Shown in pieces: positions 45,770-55,981 of a stretch of 64,000 bases of DNA (positions are counted from its first letter, which is position 1; each line of letters opens with the position of its first letter). The notes under the pieces were generated by a model. The model was not told where the DNA came from. It saw nothing but the letters and a program-made list of their open reading frames with translations, and made no database searches. Made by a program: the position numbers and the translations under genes. Source of the stretch: an uncultured Pelagibacteraceae bacterium (GTDB lineage: Bacteria; Pseudomonadota; Alphaproteobacteria; Pelagibacterales; Pelagibacteraceae); assembly GCA_902535255.1 (NCBI GenBank), contig CACASQ010000001.1:62001-126000 (forward strand), read 5' to 3'.

Positions 45770-46888
45770 TTAAAATAAGCCTAAATCTTTTAAATCATTA
45801 AATGTTGTGAAAAACATTAAAGAAAGTAGCAAAAAAAGACCGATTCGGAAAAATCCCTCCTGGGTCCTTTGAGTTAAAGGTCTGCCTAAAACCTTTTCAA
45901 AAGCATAAAACATTAAGTGTCCGCCATCTAACATAGGAATAGGCAACAAATTAATAAATCCTAAACTGATAGATATGTAAGCCATAATGCTTAGGAAGGC
46001 TATAAAGCCTAGTTTTGCAACTTGACCAGTGATTTTAGCTATTTTTATAGGGCCGCCTAGTTGAGTGGTATCTCCCGTGCCTTTAAACATTGAAATGATA
46101 AAATTCCATGAAGCATCAATTACAAACCAAGTCTCTTTAAAAGCATAAAACAAAGCGTTTGCTGGGCCTAATCTTTCTCTATTAATTTCATCATTTAAAG
46201 GTGCTATTTTTATACCGATAATCTTTTTATTTGCTTTATTGCCTAAAGAGTCCTCACCTTTAATTATCTCAGGTTTTACAGAAAATGTAATTTCACTGTC
46301 ATTTCTTAATATGCCGATATCAATTATCTCAGATGAAGAGGAATTTATGAACGCGGAAACTTCCATAATACTATTTACATCTTTACCGTTAATAGATTTA
46401 ATAATATCTCCTGACTTTATACCTGCCTCCTCTGCAGGACTTTCTATCTGGACCTCTTGTATTTGGGCAGGAGTAAAATCTTTTCCAGCAAACATGTAGA
46501 TGAATGCAAAAATAAATATTGCTAATAAAAAATTTGCAAAAGGTCCAGCCGCTACTATTATTGATCTTTGATATAAAGGTTTCACTACAAATAATTTTTC
46601 TTGATCTTCTTTACTATATTTTTTTAATAATTCTTCTTGCTCTGCTTGACTAAAAACATTTCTATCGCCAAAAAATTTTACATATCCGCCAAGAGGAATA
46701 GCGCAGAATTTCCATCGTGTTCCAGATTTGTCATTAAAACCAAATATTTCTTTACCAAATCCTATAGAAAAATCTGTTACACCCACTCCATACTTCTTAG
46801 CATAGTAATAGTGGCCATATTCATGAATAAATACTACAACTGTAAGTAGTATTATAAAGGGTATTATAAACGAGATTAAAATTTCCAT
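45770..46888 (-). CDS. rseP: site-2 protease RseP-like (M50 metalloprotease with PDZ)
   Basis: VVFIHEYGHYYYAKKYGV (HExxH); PIPMLDGGHLMFY; PDZ segment. Confidence 0.93.
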   Translation of the reverse strand: MEILISFIIPFIILLTVVVFIHEYGHYYYAKKYGVGVTDFSIGFGKEIFGFNDKSGTRWKFCAIPLGGYVKFFGDRNVFSQAEQEELLKKYSKEDQEKLFVVKPLYQRSIIVAAGPFANFLLAIFIFAFIYMFAGKDFTPAQIQEVQIESPAEEAGIKSGDIIKSINGKDVNSIMEVSAFINSSSSEIIDIGILRNDSEITFSVKPEIIKGEDSLGNKANKKIIGIKIAPLNDEINRERLGPANALFYAFKETWFVIDASWNFIISMFKGTGDTTQLGGPIKIAKITGQVAKLGFIAFLSIMAYISISLGFINLLPIPMLDGGHLMFYAFEKVLGRPLTQRTQEGFFRIGLFLLLSLMFFTTFNDLKDLGLF

Positions 46889-47766
46889 TCGTTTACTTTG
46901 CTAAATAAAAAATTTCTAAAAGCTATAAGTCTTGCATTATTTTTTAATGATGCTGGATATACAAAATGTGTTTCTGTTGGCTTCCCTGTTTCGTTTGGTA
47001 AAACTTTAGTGATGCCACTAATATTATGGGTAATATAATCTGGAAGCGCGGCTAAACCAACTCCACTCTGAACAGCTAATAATAGCCCATAAACACTGTT
47101 TACTTTCATCACAGATTTTCTTTTTTTTCCATCTTTTGCACCTATTTTTAAAACCCAATCGGGATTATAAACAGGAGATGGAGCTCCCTTACCATAAGTT
47201 ATAAATTTATGTTTATCTAAATCTTTTAAGGTTTTTGGATACCCATTTTTCTCTAAATATTCATTTGACCCATAAATATGATAATTAAAATCCACAAATT
47301 TTTTTTGAATTAAATTTAATTGTTTTGGTCTTCTCATCCTAATTGCAACGTCAGCTTGACGGGTGGCTAAATCAAGCTCTACATCATTAAAAATTAGCTC
47401 TATTTCTATATCAGGATGAAGGTCCATGAATTCTTTTATTCGAGGAGTTAACCATGTTGTTCCAAAACTTACGACAGTAGTAACAACTAATTTTCCGTTT
47501 ATCTCATCTTTTTGACCGCTTAAATTTGACTCAACATCTTTTAGCTTTGAAATAATTTCATGAGCTGATTTAAAGAGATATTCGCCATTTTCTGTAAGAA
47601 CTAATCCCCTCGCGTGACGTTCGAATAGCTGAACTTTTAGATCGCTTTCTAAACCCTGTATTTGGCGGCTAATTGCTGATTGGCTTAAATTTAGAATAGT
47701 AGAGGCTTTAGTAAAACTCGATGCCTCAGCAACAGTGTGAAAAATTTTTAATTTATCCCAATCCAT
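46876..47766 (-). CDS. LysR family transcriptional regulator
   Basis: N-terminal HTH MDWDKLKIFHTVAEASSFTKASTILNLSQSAISRQIQGLE. Confidence 0.92.
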   Translation of the reverse strand: MDWDKLKIFHTVAEASSFTKASTILNLSQSAISRQIQGLESDLKVQLFERHARGLVLTENGEYLFKSAHEIISKLKDVESNLSGQKDEINGKLVVTTVVSFGTTWLTPRIKEFMDLHPDIEIELIFNDVELDLATRQADVAIRMRRPKQLNLIQKKFVDFNYHIYGSNEYLEKNGYPKTLKDLDKHKFITYGKGAPSPVYNPDWVLKIGAKDGKKRKSVMKVNSVYGLLLAVQSGVGLAALPDYITHNISGITKVLPNETGKPTETHFVYPASLKNNARLIAFRNFLFSKVNEWKF

Positions 47767-47784
47767 TTTTATAATGATTATAGT

Positions 47785-48786
47785 TTATTTGTTTGGATTT
47801 ACTATAGTTCTTCCAAATAACTCACCTTTAAGAAGCTTTGGATAAGCATCTAAAAGTTCCGTTAAAGAAAGCTCTTTTGTAAATAACTGGACTTTTGAAA
47901 AGTCAATTAATTTTGCAGCCTCGTTCCAAATAAACTCACGTCTTTTAATTGAAGATCCTGAAGAGTCGATACCCCATAGTTTTACACCTCTGATAACAAA
48001 AGGCATACAATTTGTATTTATCTTTATTCCTCCTGCATTTCCTGGAAGCGCCACAATACCACCAGGTTTGGTTTGAGCTAATATTTTTGTAAGTGAAGCA
48101 CCTCCTACAGTATCAACGACTCCGTCCCAAACTCCTTTTTCAAGAAGCTTGCTTTCTCCCTCGAACTCTTTTCTGTCTATAATGTTTTTTGCACCTAGGT
48201 CTTTTAGATAGTCGTTTTTATCTTTTTTTCCTGTAACGGCGTGAACATCATATCCCATTTTAGATAAGATCATTATGGCAATACTTCCAACTCCTCCTGT
48301 AGCACCAGTTACCAAAACATCTTTTACTTTTTCACCTAACAATAATTCCTCTTTGGCTTTAACTGCAAAAGAACATAGAAGAGCCGTGAAGCCTGCTGTG
48401 CCTAGCATCATAGACTTATGGGTATCTAAACTTTTTGGTATTTTAATTAAAAAATTAGCGTCAACTTTTGCATACTGAGCGAAACCACCAAAGTAAGCCT
48501 CTCCAACTCTGAAACCAGTTAAAATTACTTTATCGTCTTTTTTAAATTTATCATCTTGACTTTCAACTACAGTACCTGAAAAATCAATTCCTGGAACAAA
48601 TGGAAATTTTCTTACTATTCTCCCACCGTCTTTTAAAATCATCGCATCTTTGAAATTTAAACTTGAGTAATCTATTTTTACTAAAACGTTTCCATCTTTA
48701 AGATGACTTGTATCGATTTCTTTAATTTCTCTTGTGAATTTTTCGTTTTGATTATCTATTACTACAGCTTTAAATTTTTCTGACAT
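47785..48786 (-). CDS. MDR quinone oxidoreductase / AcuI-YhdH-like acrylyl-CoA reductase
   Basis: VLVKIDYSSLNFKDAMI; FVPGIDFSGTV; DVLVTGATGGVGSIAIMIL. Confidence 0.88.
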   Translation of the reverse strand: MSEKFKAVVIDNQNEKFTREIKEIDTSHLKDGNVLVKIDYSSLNFKDAMILKDGGRIVRKFPFVPGIDFSGTVVESQDDKFKKDDKVILTGFRVGEAYFGGFAQYAKVDANFLIKIPKSLDTHKSMMLGTAGFTALLCSFAVKAKEELLLGEKVKDVLVTGATGGVGSIAIMILSKMGYDVHAVTGKKDKNDYLKDLGAKNIIDRKEFEGESKLLEKGVWDGVVDTVGGASLTKILAQTKPGGIVALPGNAGGIKINTNCMPFVIRGVKLWGIDSSGSSIKRREFIWNEAAKLIDFSKVQLFTKELSLTELLDAYPKLLKGELFGRTIVNPNK

Positions 48787-49395
48787 CTATTTTGCAATGT
48801 ATCTTAAGTACCTATTTTGTATACTTAAATCTTCTCTAAAAGAACCTAAAAAATAGTTGGTTACTGTAGTGGCTTTTTCTTTTTTGATCCCCCTCATTGT
48901 CATACATTGGTGAGCTGCATCAACAGTTACCGCAACACCTTTTGCTTCAAGTGCGTTCATTAAAGTTTTAGCAACTTGCATTGTAAGTCTCTCTTGGGTT
49001 TGCAGTCTTTTTGAGAAGACTTCTACTGTTCTGGCTAATTTACTTAATCCTACAACTTTTTTGTTTGGTATATATGCAACGTGAGCAACTCCTATAATTG
49101 GTGCCATATGATGTTCACAATGACTTTCAAGAGTAATATTTTTTTCTACAACCATATCATCATAACCCTCAACGTCGCCAAAAGTTTTAGATAAATCTGC
49201 GTGAGCGTCTTGATGATACCCTTTAAAATATTCTTTAAAGGCTTTAATAACTCTTCTAGGTGTCTCAATTAAACCCTCTCTATTTGGATCTTCCCCGATC
49301 CATTTTAAAACTGTTCTAAAGGCTTCTTCAGCCTGCTTGTCAGAAACTTCAGACTTTTTAGAAGAATTTTTATCGATGTCTTTAACTAATTTCAT
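48787..49395 (-). CDS. folE: GTP cyclohydrolase I
   Basis: ESHCEHHMAPIIGVAHVAYIPNKKVVGLSKLARTVEVFSKRLQTQERLT. Confidence 0.95.
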   Translation of the reverse strand: MKLVKDIDKNSSKKSEVSDKQAEEAFRTVLKWIGEDPNREGLIETPRRVIKAFKEYFKGYHQDAHADLSKTFGDVEGYDDMVVEKNITLESHCEHHMAPIIGVAHVAYIPNKKVVGLSKLARTVEVFSKRLQTQERLTMQVAKTLMNALEAKGVAVTVDAAHQCMTMRGIKKEKATTVTNYFLGSFREDLSIQNRYLRYIAK

Positions 49396-49469
49396 TGCTC
49401 GAAGGTTTTATAGGACATATTTGATTTTTGCAAATTGCTATTTTGTCTTTTTTTCATTATTTTACGCTC

Positions 49470-49937
49470 ATGTTTAAAAAAAGAGAAAGCGTATTTGAGG
49501 TAGAGGAAGGAAAATTTCTATCTCCTAAATTTGATAAAGATGGACTTATTCCAGTAACCACTTCTGACAGTAGTTCTGGAGAGCTTTTAATGCATGGTTA
49601 CATGAATGATGAAGCTCTAAAAAAAACAATTGAAACCAAAGAGGCTCATTATTGGAGTAGATCTAGAAAAGATATTTGGCACAAAGGGAAGACAAGTGGT
49701 TTTGTTCAAAAAGTTATTGATTTAAGAATAGATGATGATCAGGACTCATTGTGGATGTCAGTAGATATAGGAAACGGAGCAAGCTGCCACGTAGGATATA
49801 AATCATGCTTTTATAGATCAATATCTTTAGGAAAAATTGAAAATGCTGAAGAAATCAAATTAGAATTTAAAGAAAAAGAAAAAAAATTTGATCCTGAAAA
49901 AGTTTATAAAGATCAACCAAATCCAACAAAACTTTAA
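49470..49937 (+). CDS. hisI: phosphoribosyl-AMP cyclohydrolase
   Basis: LLMHGYMNDEALKKTIETKEAHYWSRSRKDIWHKGKTSG; start taken at MFKKRES. Confidence 0.93.
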   Translation: MFKKRESVFEVEEGKFLSPKFDKDGLIPVTTSDSSSGELLMHGYMNDEALKKTIETKEAHYWSRSRKDIWHKGKTSGFVQKVIDLRIDDDQDSLWMSVDIGNGASCHVGYKSCFYRSISLGKIENAEEIKLEFKEKEKKFDPEKVYKDQPNPTKL

Positions 49938-49939
49938 CT

Positions 49940-50548
49940 ATGAAAGTAATTAGCCCTTTTGGTCCAAAAATAGCAAAATTAAAATTTTCAAATAAATTAA
50001 TTAAAAAAATAAATAATGAAGTAGATCAAATTTTAAATAAAAAAATTTTATTAAAAAAACTAGATTACTCAAAAAAGTTGGTCGGACAGGTAAAACAGGA
50101 ATTCCAGTTACCAAAGGCTTTTGTAAAAAAAAATTTAGAAAAAGTAATATTAAAAGAAGTAAAAAAATATATTTATCAAACTATTGGAAAAAAAGTAAAA
50201 AAAATTTCAATTAAAAATTTTTGGATAGTAAGGCAATTTAATAATGAATATAATCCTATACACTACCACGATGGACACATATCTGGTGTGGGTTACTTAA
50301 AGATACCAAAATTTGTTTCAAAGAACCATAAAAAATCAAAAATCGATGGCACAATCGATTTTATAAACGGAAATAAGATGTTTTTAAGTGATAGTATTTA
50401 TAATCATCAACCAAAAGAAGGAGATGTAATTCTTTTCCCACATTATTTAATGCATACAGCTTATCCATTTAAATCAAGGGGAGAAAGAAGATCTTTCTCA
50501 TTTAATTTAGAAATAGATAAAAAAATTGCAAATGTTTTTTCAAGATGA
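49940..50548 (+). CDS. putative 2OG-Fe(II) oxygenase
   Basis: NPIHYHDGHISGVGYLKIP; GDVILFPHYLMHTAYPF; RRSFSFNLEI. Confidence 0.8.
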   Translation: MKVISPFGPKIAKLKFSNKLIKKINNEVDQILNKKILLKKLDYSKKLVGQVKQEFQLPKAFVKKNLEKVILKEVKKYIYQTIGKKVKKISIKNFWIVRQFNNEYNPIHYHDGHISGVGYLKIPKFVSKNHKKSKIDGTIDFINGNKMFLSDSIYNHQPKEGDVILFPHYLMHTAYPFKSRGERRSFSFNLEIDKKIANVFSR

Positions 50549-50922
50549 GTGATGAAATTCAAAAAAATGTTTTTGGAGAGCCATTAGAACCATGTTCTCA
50601 TGATCCGATAACAGGTTGGTTTAGGGATGGATGTTGCAATACAGATAAAAACGATAGAGGAATTCACACAGTTTGTGCGAAAGTAACAGATAAATTTTTG
50701 CTTTGGTCAAAAAAGGTTGGCAATGATTTAATCACACCTCATCCTGAATTTGGTTTTCCTGGTTTAAAAGATGGTGATTGTTGGTGTGTTTGTGCTACTT
50801 GGTACGCAAGGGCTATTGAAGAGAATGCTGCTTGTTCAGTTTTTTTAAAGAAAACTAATATTAAAACGCTTGAACTGATACCTATCGAGAAATTAAAAAA
50901 ATTTGCGGTAGACTTATCTTAA
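50545..50922 (+). CDS. DUF2237 family protein
   Basis: GWFRDGCCNTDKNDRGIHTVCAKVTDKFL; GDCWCVCATWY. Confidence 0.88.
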   Translation: MSDEIQKNVFGEPLEPCSHDPITGWFRDGCCNTDKNDRGIHTVCAKVTDKFLLWSKKVGNDLITPHPEFGFPGLKDGDCWCVCATWYARAIEENAACSVFLKKTNIKTLELIPIEKLKKFAVDLS

Positions 50923-51419
50923 TAAACTTTTGATCCCTTAGTTTTAATAATTAGTTCTAGCTCGTTGTACTCTTCACAATTACAACCTTTGAGAACTTCT
51001 AGTCTTTCGTTAGCTTTATTTATTCTATTTGTTTGAACATAAAGTTCACCTAGATACTCATTAATTCCATTATGATTAGGCTTGATGTTTAATCCCTTCA
51101 GATAATATTTTTCAGCTTGTTCAAAATTTCCAACTTTTCTGGTCGTAAAGCCCATATAATTTAAAATATCTGGGTTTTTTTTATCTGACTTATGAGCTTT
51201 TTCTAACTTCTGAAAAGCTTGAGAATAAAGTTTTTTTGCTTTGTCAATTTTATCTTTTTTCTCTAATTTACCAGCTCTTTTAATTAAACTAACGGCTTGC
51301 TTATAATTAGATTTTGAAACATCTTCACCGCCACCACTGGTACCGCTACTTTCGCCACCAGCAGCAAAGAGATTAGAGCTAAGTACTGTTAAGATTAAAA
51401 AACTATAAATAAATTTCAT
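50919..51419 (-). CDS. secreted TPR-repeat protein
   Basis: Signal peptide; PDILNYMGFTTRKVGNFEQAEKYYLKGLNIKPNH TPR pattern. Confidence 0.85.
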   Translation of the reverse strand: MKFIYSFLILTVLSSNLFAAGGESSGTSGGGEDVSKSNYKQAVSLIKRAGKLEKKDKIDKAKKLYSQAFQKLEKAHKSDKKNPDILNYMGFTTRKVGNFEQAEKYYLKGLNIKPNHNGINEYLGELYVQTNRINKANERLEVLKGCNCEEYNELELIIKTKGSKVY

Positions 51420-51450
51420 ATGGTCAATTTAACCCTTAAACTTAAAATTG

Positions 51451-52176
51451 TTATGCGACAGATGATCTTCCTCCGTCTACTCCTAATATCTGACCAGTAA
51501 TCCATGAACTATCATTGGTTAGAAGAAATTTAGCTAATGATGCAGAGTCTCCTCCTTCACCTATCCTTTTCATTGGGTGCATTTTAGCAATTCCTTCGGC
51601 TACTTTTTCATTTTTAAGTAAAAAATTTGAAATTTTAGAATTCGTCAAACTTGGTGCAATGCAATTAACTCTCACATTAGGAGCAAACTCAGCTGCTAAA
51701 GCTAAAGTCAGACCCTCTATAGCGCCTTTTGCCGATGAAACTATTGCATGGTTTGGAAAGCCTTGTTTAACGGCTACCGTTGAAAATAAAACAATTGAAC
51801 CTTTATTTTTTTTTAAGTTATCTGCTAAGGTTTTAATTACCTCTGTCGCAGAAATAAGATTTAAATTGAATGATTGCATAAAGTCACTTTTTTTTGTCAA
51901 CTTTAATGGTTTTAAATCTATTGATCCAACACAAAAAGCTAGCCCATTAATTGGCTCATCTTTTAAATCATTCAGTATTTTTTCAGAAAAATTCTCCTCT
52001 AAAACATCACAAACTGTATATGAAGAACTCAAATTTTTTGCTAATTCCGATACACTAGACTCATCTCTACCAACCAGGTGCACCTTTTCACCACTGTCAG
52101 CTAATTTTTTTGCCAAAGAGGATCCAATAGAACCAGTTGCTCCTAAAATTACTTTTTTCATAATTAAAAATAACAT
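51451..52176 (-). CDS. SDR family oxidoreductase
   Basis: GATGSIGSSLAKKL; SSAKGAIEGLTLALAAEFAP; GQILGVDGGRSSV. Confidence 0.9.
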   Translation of the reverse strand: MLFLIMKKVILGATGSIGSSLAKKLADSGEKVHLVGRDESSVSELAKNLSSSYTVCDVLEENFSEKILNDLKDEPINGLAFCVGSIDLKPLKLTKKSDFMQSFNLNLISATEVIKTLADNLKKNKGSIVLFSTVAVKQGFPNHAIVSSAKGAIEGLTLALAAEFAPNVRVNCIAPSLTNSKISNFLLKNEKVAEGIAKMHPMKRIGEGGDSASLAKFLLTNDSSWITGQILGVDGGRSSVA

Positions 52177-52245
52177 TATTAAAGGTTATTTACATGCAAA
52201 TAATGACGCGTGTAATATCTAAATAAAATATGTATTTTATTACTT

Positions 52246-53727
52246 ATGAAGCTTTTTATAATTTTAGGAAATCAACTTTTTAACCCAAAATATCTCTCTG
52301 ATTATAAAGACCATACTTTTTTCATGGCAGAAGACTATGGGTTATGTACATTTGAAAAACATCATAAATTAAAAATACTATTATTTTTGTCGTCGATGAG
52401 ATCTTTTAAAGATGAATTAAAATCAAAAAATTTTAATTTAATATATAAAGATGTTAAGAAAGATTTTAAATTACCCTACGAAAAAAAGTTAGAACAGACT
52501 ATTAAAGAAAAAAAAATAAAAGAAATTACTTTTTTTGAAATTGAAGATAAATTTTTTGAAAAAAGAATTTTAAATTTAGGAAAAAAAAATTCACTTAAAA
52601 TTAATCAAGTAAAGTCTCCAATGTTTTTAATGGAGAGGCATGAATTTAAGGATTATCTTTCAAAAAATAAACGTCCGTTCATGGCTAATTTCTACAAGAT
52701 TGTAAGAACTAAGATGAATTTATTAATGAATAAAAATGGTACTCCAAAAGGCAATAAATGGAGCTTTGATGAAGAAAATAGAAAAAAACTTCCGAACACT
52801 ATTAAAGTTCCTGTAATTTCCAAGGTAAAAGAAACAAAGGAAACTATTACTCTTAAAAAATTTATAAATTCTAATTTTAAAGATCATCCAGGAGATACTG
52901 ATAAATTTTGGTTTCCAACAACACGAAAAGACGCAAGTAAGTGGCTTGATGAGTTTTTGAGAGAGAGAATAAAGCTTTTTGGGGATTATGAGGATGCAGT
53001 AACAGATAAATCAAATACTGTTTTTCATAGCGCTTTAAGTCCACTTATAAACTTAGGTTTAATAGCCCCAGAAGAGATAATAGAGAAGTTAAGAAAAATT
53101 GAAAATAAAATACCTATGAATTCCTTAGAAGGTTATATCAGACAGATTATAGGTTGGAGAGAGTTTATGAGAGGAATTTATCAAAACTATGATCAACGAT
53201 TAGATAACACTAATTTTTTTAATCATAAAAGAAAAATGAAAAAATCTTGGTATGACGGAAATACTGGTTTAGATCCGTTAGATCATGCGATCAATAATGC
53301 TAAAAACTATGGCTGGTCACATCACATAGAAAGATTAATGATATTGGCTAACATAATGAATCTTTGTGAGATAAATCCTAAACAAGTTTACAAATGGTTT
53401 ATGGAAATGTTTGTAGACTCATCTGACTGGGTAATGGCACCAAATGTTTATGGAATGGGATTATTTAGTGACGGCGGAATATTTGCAACTAAACCTTATA
53501 TTTGCGGCTCTAGTTATTTTCTTAAGATGATGCATTTTAAAAAAGGTCCTTGGTGTGATGTGATGGACGGATTATATTGGAAATTTATAGATAGACATAA
53601 GAAATTCTTCTTAAAAAATCCACGTCTTGCAATGATGGTTAGAGTTTCTGAAAAAATGAATAAAGAGAGAAAAACAAGAATTTTTAAAGCAGCTAATAAT
53701 TTTATTAAAGAAAACACTTATGGTTAA
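52246..53727 (+). CDS. cryptochrome/photolyase-related protein (FeS-BCP / (6-4)-photolyase-like, PF04244-type)
   Basis: LFIILGNQLFNPKYL; IIGWREFMRGIYQ; HHIERLMILANIMNLCEI; DWVMAPNVYGMGLFSDGGIFATKPYICGSSY. Confidence 0.92.
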   Translation: MKLFIILGNQLFNPKYLSDYKDHTFFMAEDYGLCTFEKHHKLKILLFLSSMRSFKDELKSKNFNLIYKDVKKDFKLPYEKKLEQTIKEKKIKEITFFEIEDKFFEKRILNLGKKNSLKINQVKSPMFLMERHEFKDYLSKNKRPFMANFYKIVRTKMNLLMNKNGTPKGNKWSFDEENRKKLPNTIKVPVISKVKETKETITLKKFINSNFKDHPGDTDKFWFPTTRKDASKWLDEFLRERIKLFGDYEDAVTDKSNTVFHSALSPLINLGLIAPEEIIEKLRKIENKIPMNSLEGYIRQIIGWREFMRGIYQNYDQRLDNTNFFNHKRKMKKSWYDGNTGLDPLDHAINNAKNYGWSHHIERLMILANIMNLCEINPKQVYKWFMEMFVDSSDWVMAPNVYGMGLFSDGGIFATKPYICGSSYFLKMMHFKKGPWCDVMDGLYWKFIDRHKKFFLKNPRLAMMVRVSEKMNKERKTRIFKAANNFIKENTYG

Positions 53728-54079
53728 AGTTTTTTTTAACAATTCATGTAATATTTGTAGGGCCGAAATCAATCATTACAAAAAACATAGTAATAACAGC
53801 ATAGAATGGATAGATGTAACTAATAATGAGGAAGCTCAGAAAGTTACCTCAAAATCATATAAAGAACTTTTAAGAAGAATGCATATTATACAAGATGGTA
53901 GAGTAATTGATGGAGCAGAGTCTTTTTTAATTATTTGGAAAAATGTTCCTAAATATAATTTTTTATATAAAATATTTAAAAATAAGCCCATGTTTCTAAT
54001 ACTAAATATTTTCTATGAAATCGCAGCTTATTTTCTATTTATTAAAAATAAACACCTTCTGAAAAATGAAAAAAGCTAA
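53720..54079 (+). CDS. DUF393 (thiol-disulfide-like DCC) protein
   Basis: [49 protein letters not shown]. Confidence 0.85.
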   Translation: MVKVFFNNSCNICRAEINHYKKHSNNSIEWIDVTNNEEAQKVTSKSYKELLRRMHIIQDGRVIDGAESFLIIWKNVPKYNFLYKIFKNKPMFLILNIFYEIAAYFLFIKNKHLLKNEKS

Positions 54080-54191
54080 TTTGCCCAAAAAAACTTGTCC
54101 AGTTTGTAATAAACCTTTTACTTGGAGAAAAAAATGGAGGCTTAGTTGGGACAAAGTAAAATATTGTTCAAAGAGGTGTTCCTCTAAGTAA
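54066..54191 (+). CDS. DUF2256 zinc-ribbon-like protein
   Basis: [41 protein letters not shown]; not in ORF list. Confidence 0.88.
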   Translation: MKKANLPKKTCPVCNKPFTWRKKWRLSWDKVKYCSKRCSSK

Positions 54192-54192
54192 A

Positions 54193-55329
54193 TTATTGTA
54201 AATTAAAATTAGTCAAAATTTTAGGAATATTGTTTTTAAAATTAAAAAATCCTTTGTTAGAAAACTGCCAAGAAAATTTATCTTTCTCACTCAAAAAGAA
54301 GTTTAATTCTAAATTTCGCTTTTTTCTTATAGAATTTAAAAAAGAAAAATTCTCTCCAATGCTTGGATGAACAATATCAAATGAGTTAATTTCATCTGCA
54401 AGAGTTTGAAATTTTACCTCATCTATGATTTGTAAATCTTCAAATCTTTTTTTTTGGTCATTAATTATTTCTGATTTATAGTCTAGCACCTTTTGTCCAA
54501 GCTTTATTCTTCGAACATCATTACTCAATAAAACTAAGTAAATATTTTTATATTTTTTTAAATTTTTATTTTCTAAATTTAATTCGTTCTCAAAAACTAG
54601 TAAATTTTCGTTTGAATTGTCTTCTGTAATAAAATTAAGTGGATTTAATTTATATTCTCTTTTATCTGTTATAGGTAAAGCATTCTCATTTAATTTAACA
54701 TTCTTGTATTTATTATTAGTAAACTTGCTTATGTTCCATGATTGAGCAACGTAGTGCTTTCCTTTAGTTTGAAGTCCAGCAACCCATCTCCAACTCAGTG
54801 TATTAGAAGCAGCATCGCCATCAAATAAATGTTTCATAAAAAATTCTGCTCCTTTCTGCCAAGGTAAATTTAAAGTAAATATCCAAATACTAGCAAACCA
54901 CATTCTTGTATGATTATGTAAATAATTATTTTCTTTAAGCTCTTTTACCCAATCATTAAAACATTCAATTTGAGTTTCACCATTGATTGCTTTTTTATAA
55001 TTGTCATCTTCCTTTAATCCTTTTAAATCCTCTATAAAGTCAGTCCAAACTTGAGGTCTAAGTTCTAACCAACCTTTCCAATAAACTCTCCAAAATATTT
55101 CTTGTATATATTTATCAACTTTTTGATATGGAAACTTTGCTAAAACTATTTTTGCTACTTCATACTCAGTTATTAATCTGTGAGAGATGTAAGGTGATAA
55201 GCAAGATACATTTGATTTGTCTTTTGGTCCTAAATCAAAATTTCTTTTAAAACTATAATTTGCTAATTCACTGTTTATAAAAGAATCGAGCTGTTTTAAA
55301 GCTCCATTCCTTGAGATTTCGAATTTCAT
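54193..55329 (-). CDS. photolyase/cryptochrome FAD-binding domain protein with atypical C-terminal extension
   Basis: FAD-domain motifs begin at the N-terminus (SCLSPYISHRLITEYEV; EIFWRVYWKGWLE; HNHTRMWFASIWIFTLNLPWQKGAEFF; DGDAASNTLSWRWVAG); no N-terminal antenna domain. Confidence 0.85.
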   Translation of the reverse strand: MKFEISRNGALKQLDSFINSELANYSFKRNFDLGPKDKSNVSCLSPYISHRLITEYEVAKIVLAKFPYQKVDKYIQEIFWRVYWKGWLELRPQVWTDFIEDLKGLKEDDNYKKAINGETQIECFNDWVKELKENNYLHNHTRMWFASIWIFTLNLPWQKGAEFFMKHLFDGDAASNTLSWRWVAGLQTKGKHYVAQSWNISKFTNNKYKNVKLNENALPITDKREYKLNPLNFITEDNSNENLLVFENELNLENKNLKKYKNIYLVLLSNDVRRIKLGQKVLDYKSEIINDQKKRFEDLQIIDEVKFQTLADEINSFDIVHPSIGENFSFLNSIRKKRNLELNFFLSEKDKFSWQFSNKGFFNFKNNIPKILTNFNLQ

Positions 55330-55529
55330 CAGTCTTCGTCATCCCTCCACCCATCGATAAAAAGCTTCCAGCATGCAAAAGATACGCAAACAATTCCGAC
55401 GCAAAAACCTAAAAGTACTCCATTATGCTTACCTAAATATATTGATCCATAGTGAGTGCTTAGTATTGGCGGCACAACTAATATTGCACCGATAATTAGA
55501 TATCGTATTGCAAACGGAGGTCGTCTCAA
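55329..55529 (-). CDS. small hypothetical membrane protein
   Basis: 66 aa, two hydrophobic segments. Confidence 0.5.
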   Translation of the reverse strand: MRRPPFAIRYLIIGAILVVPPILSTHYGSIYLGKHNGVLLGFCVGIVCVSFACWKLFIDGWRDDED

Positions 55530-55981
55530 ATTGAATTACCTTGGTCTGTTGGCATTGAGACACCAGAGGTAAACCAACAACTTTTACAATTTTTGTCATT
55601 CCCCCTTTTAACATGCCACAAATAATAGAATTGTTTTTTCTCATCACTCAAAACTTTTACTCCATAAACAAATTTGTTATCGGTATTCATGATTAAATTT
55701 ATTTTGTGAGAAAAGTGGTTTAAAAGAATTCTGTAATGTACATCATAAAGCATTATTCTAAATCGATCATAAGGTCCGGTCATTTTTTTATTATCTGGAT
55801 GAGCAAATAGCCAAGTTTGCTTTATCCCGTTATCTTTATCATCATTATTCTTAAGAGCGTTTAATTGAATTTTTATTACATCGTAAGCGGATAAATTTTC
55901 CGCAGGTTTTATCATCTCCGCATGAGCAGAGCTTATAAATCCAACAAAAAAAATTATTAAAAATGCTTTTTTCAATTCCAT
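55526..55981 (-). CDS. secreted hypothetical protein (DUF4864-like?)
   Basis: Signal peptide ...SSAHA; SAYDVIKIQLNALKNNDDKDNGIKQTWLFAHPDN. Confidence 0.55.
   Translation of the reverse strand: MELKKAFLIIFFVGFISSAHAEMIKPAENLSAYDVIKIQLNALKNNDDKDNGIKQTWLFAHPDNKKMTGPYDRFRIMLYDVHYRILLNHFSHKINLIMNTDNKFVYGVKVLSDEKKQFYYLWHVKRGNDKNCKSCWFTSGVSMPTDQGNSI

Noticed and set aside
51515-52222. 235-aa plus-strand ORF opposite the SDR gene
   Set aside because: Long but antisense to a well-supported SDR; no domain-like motif.
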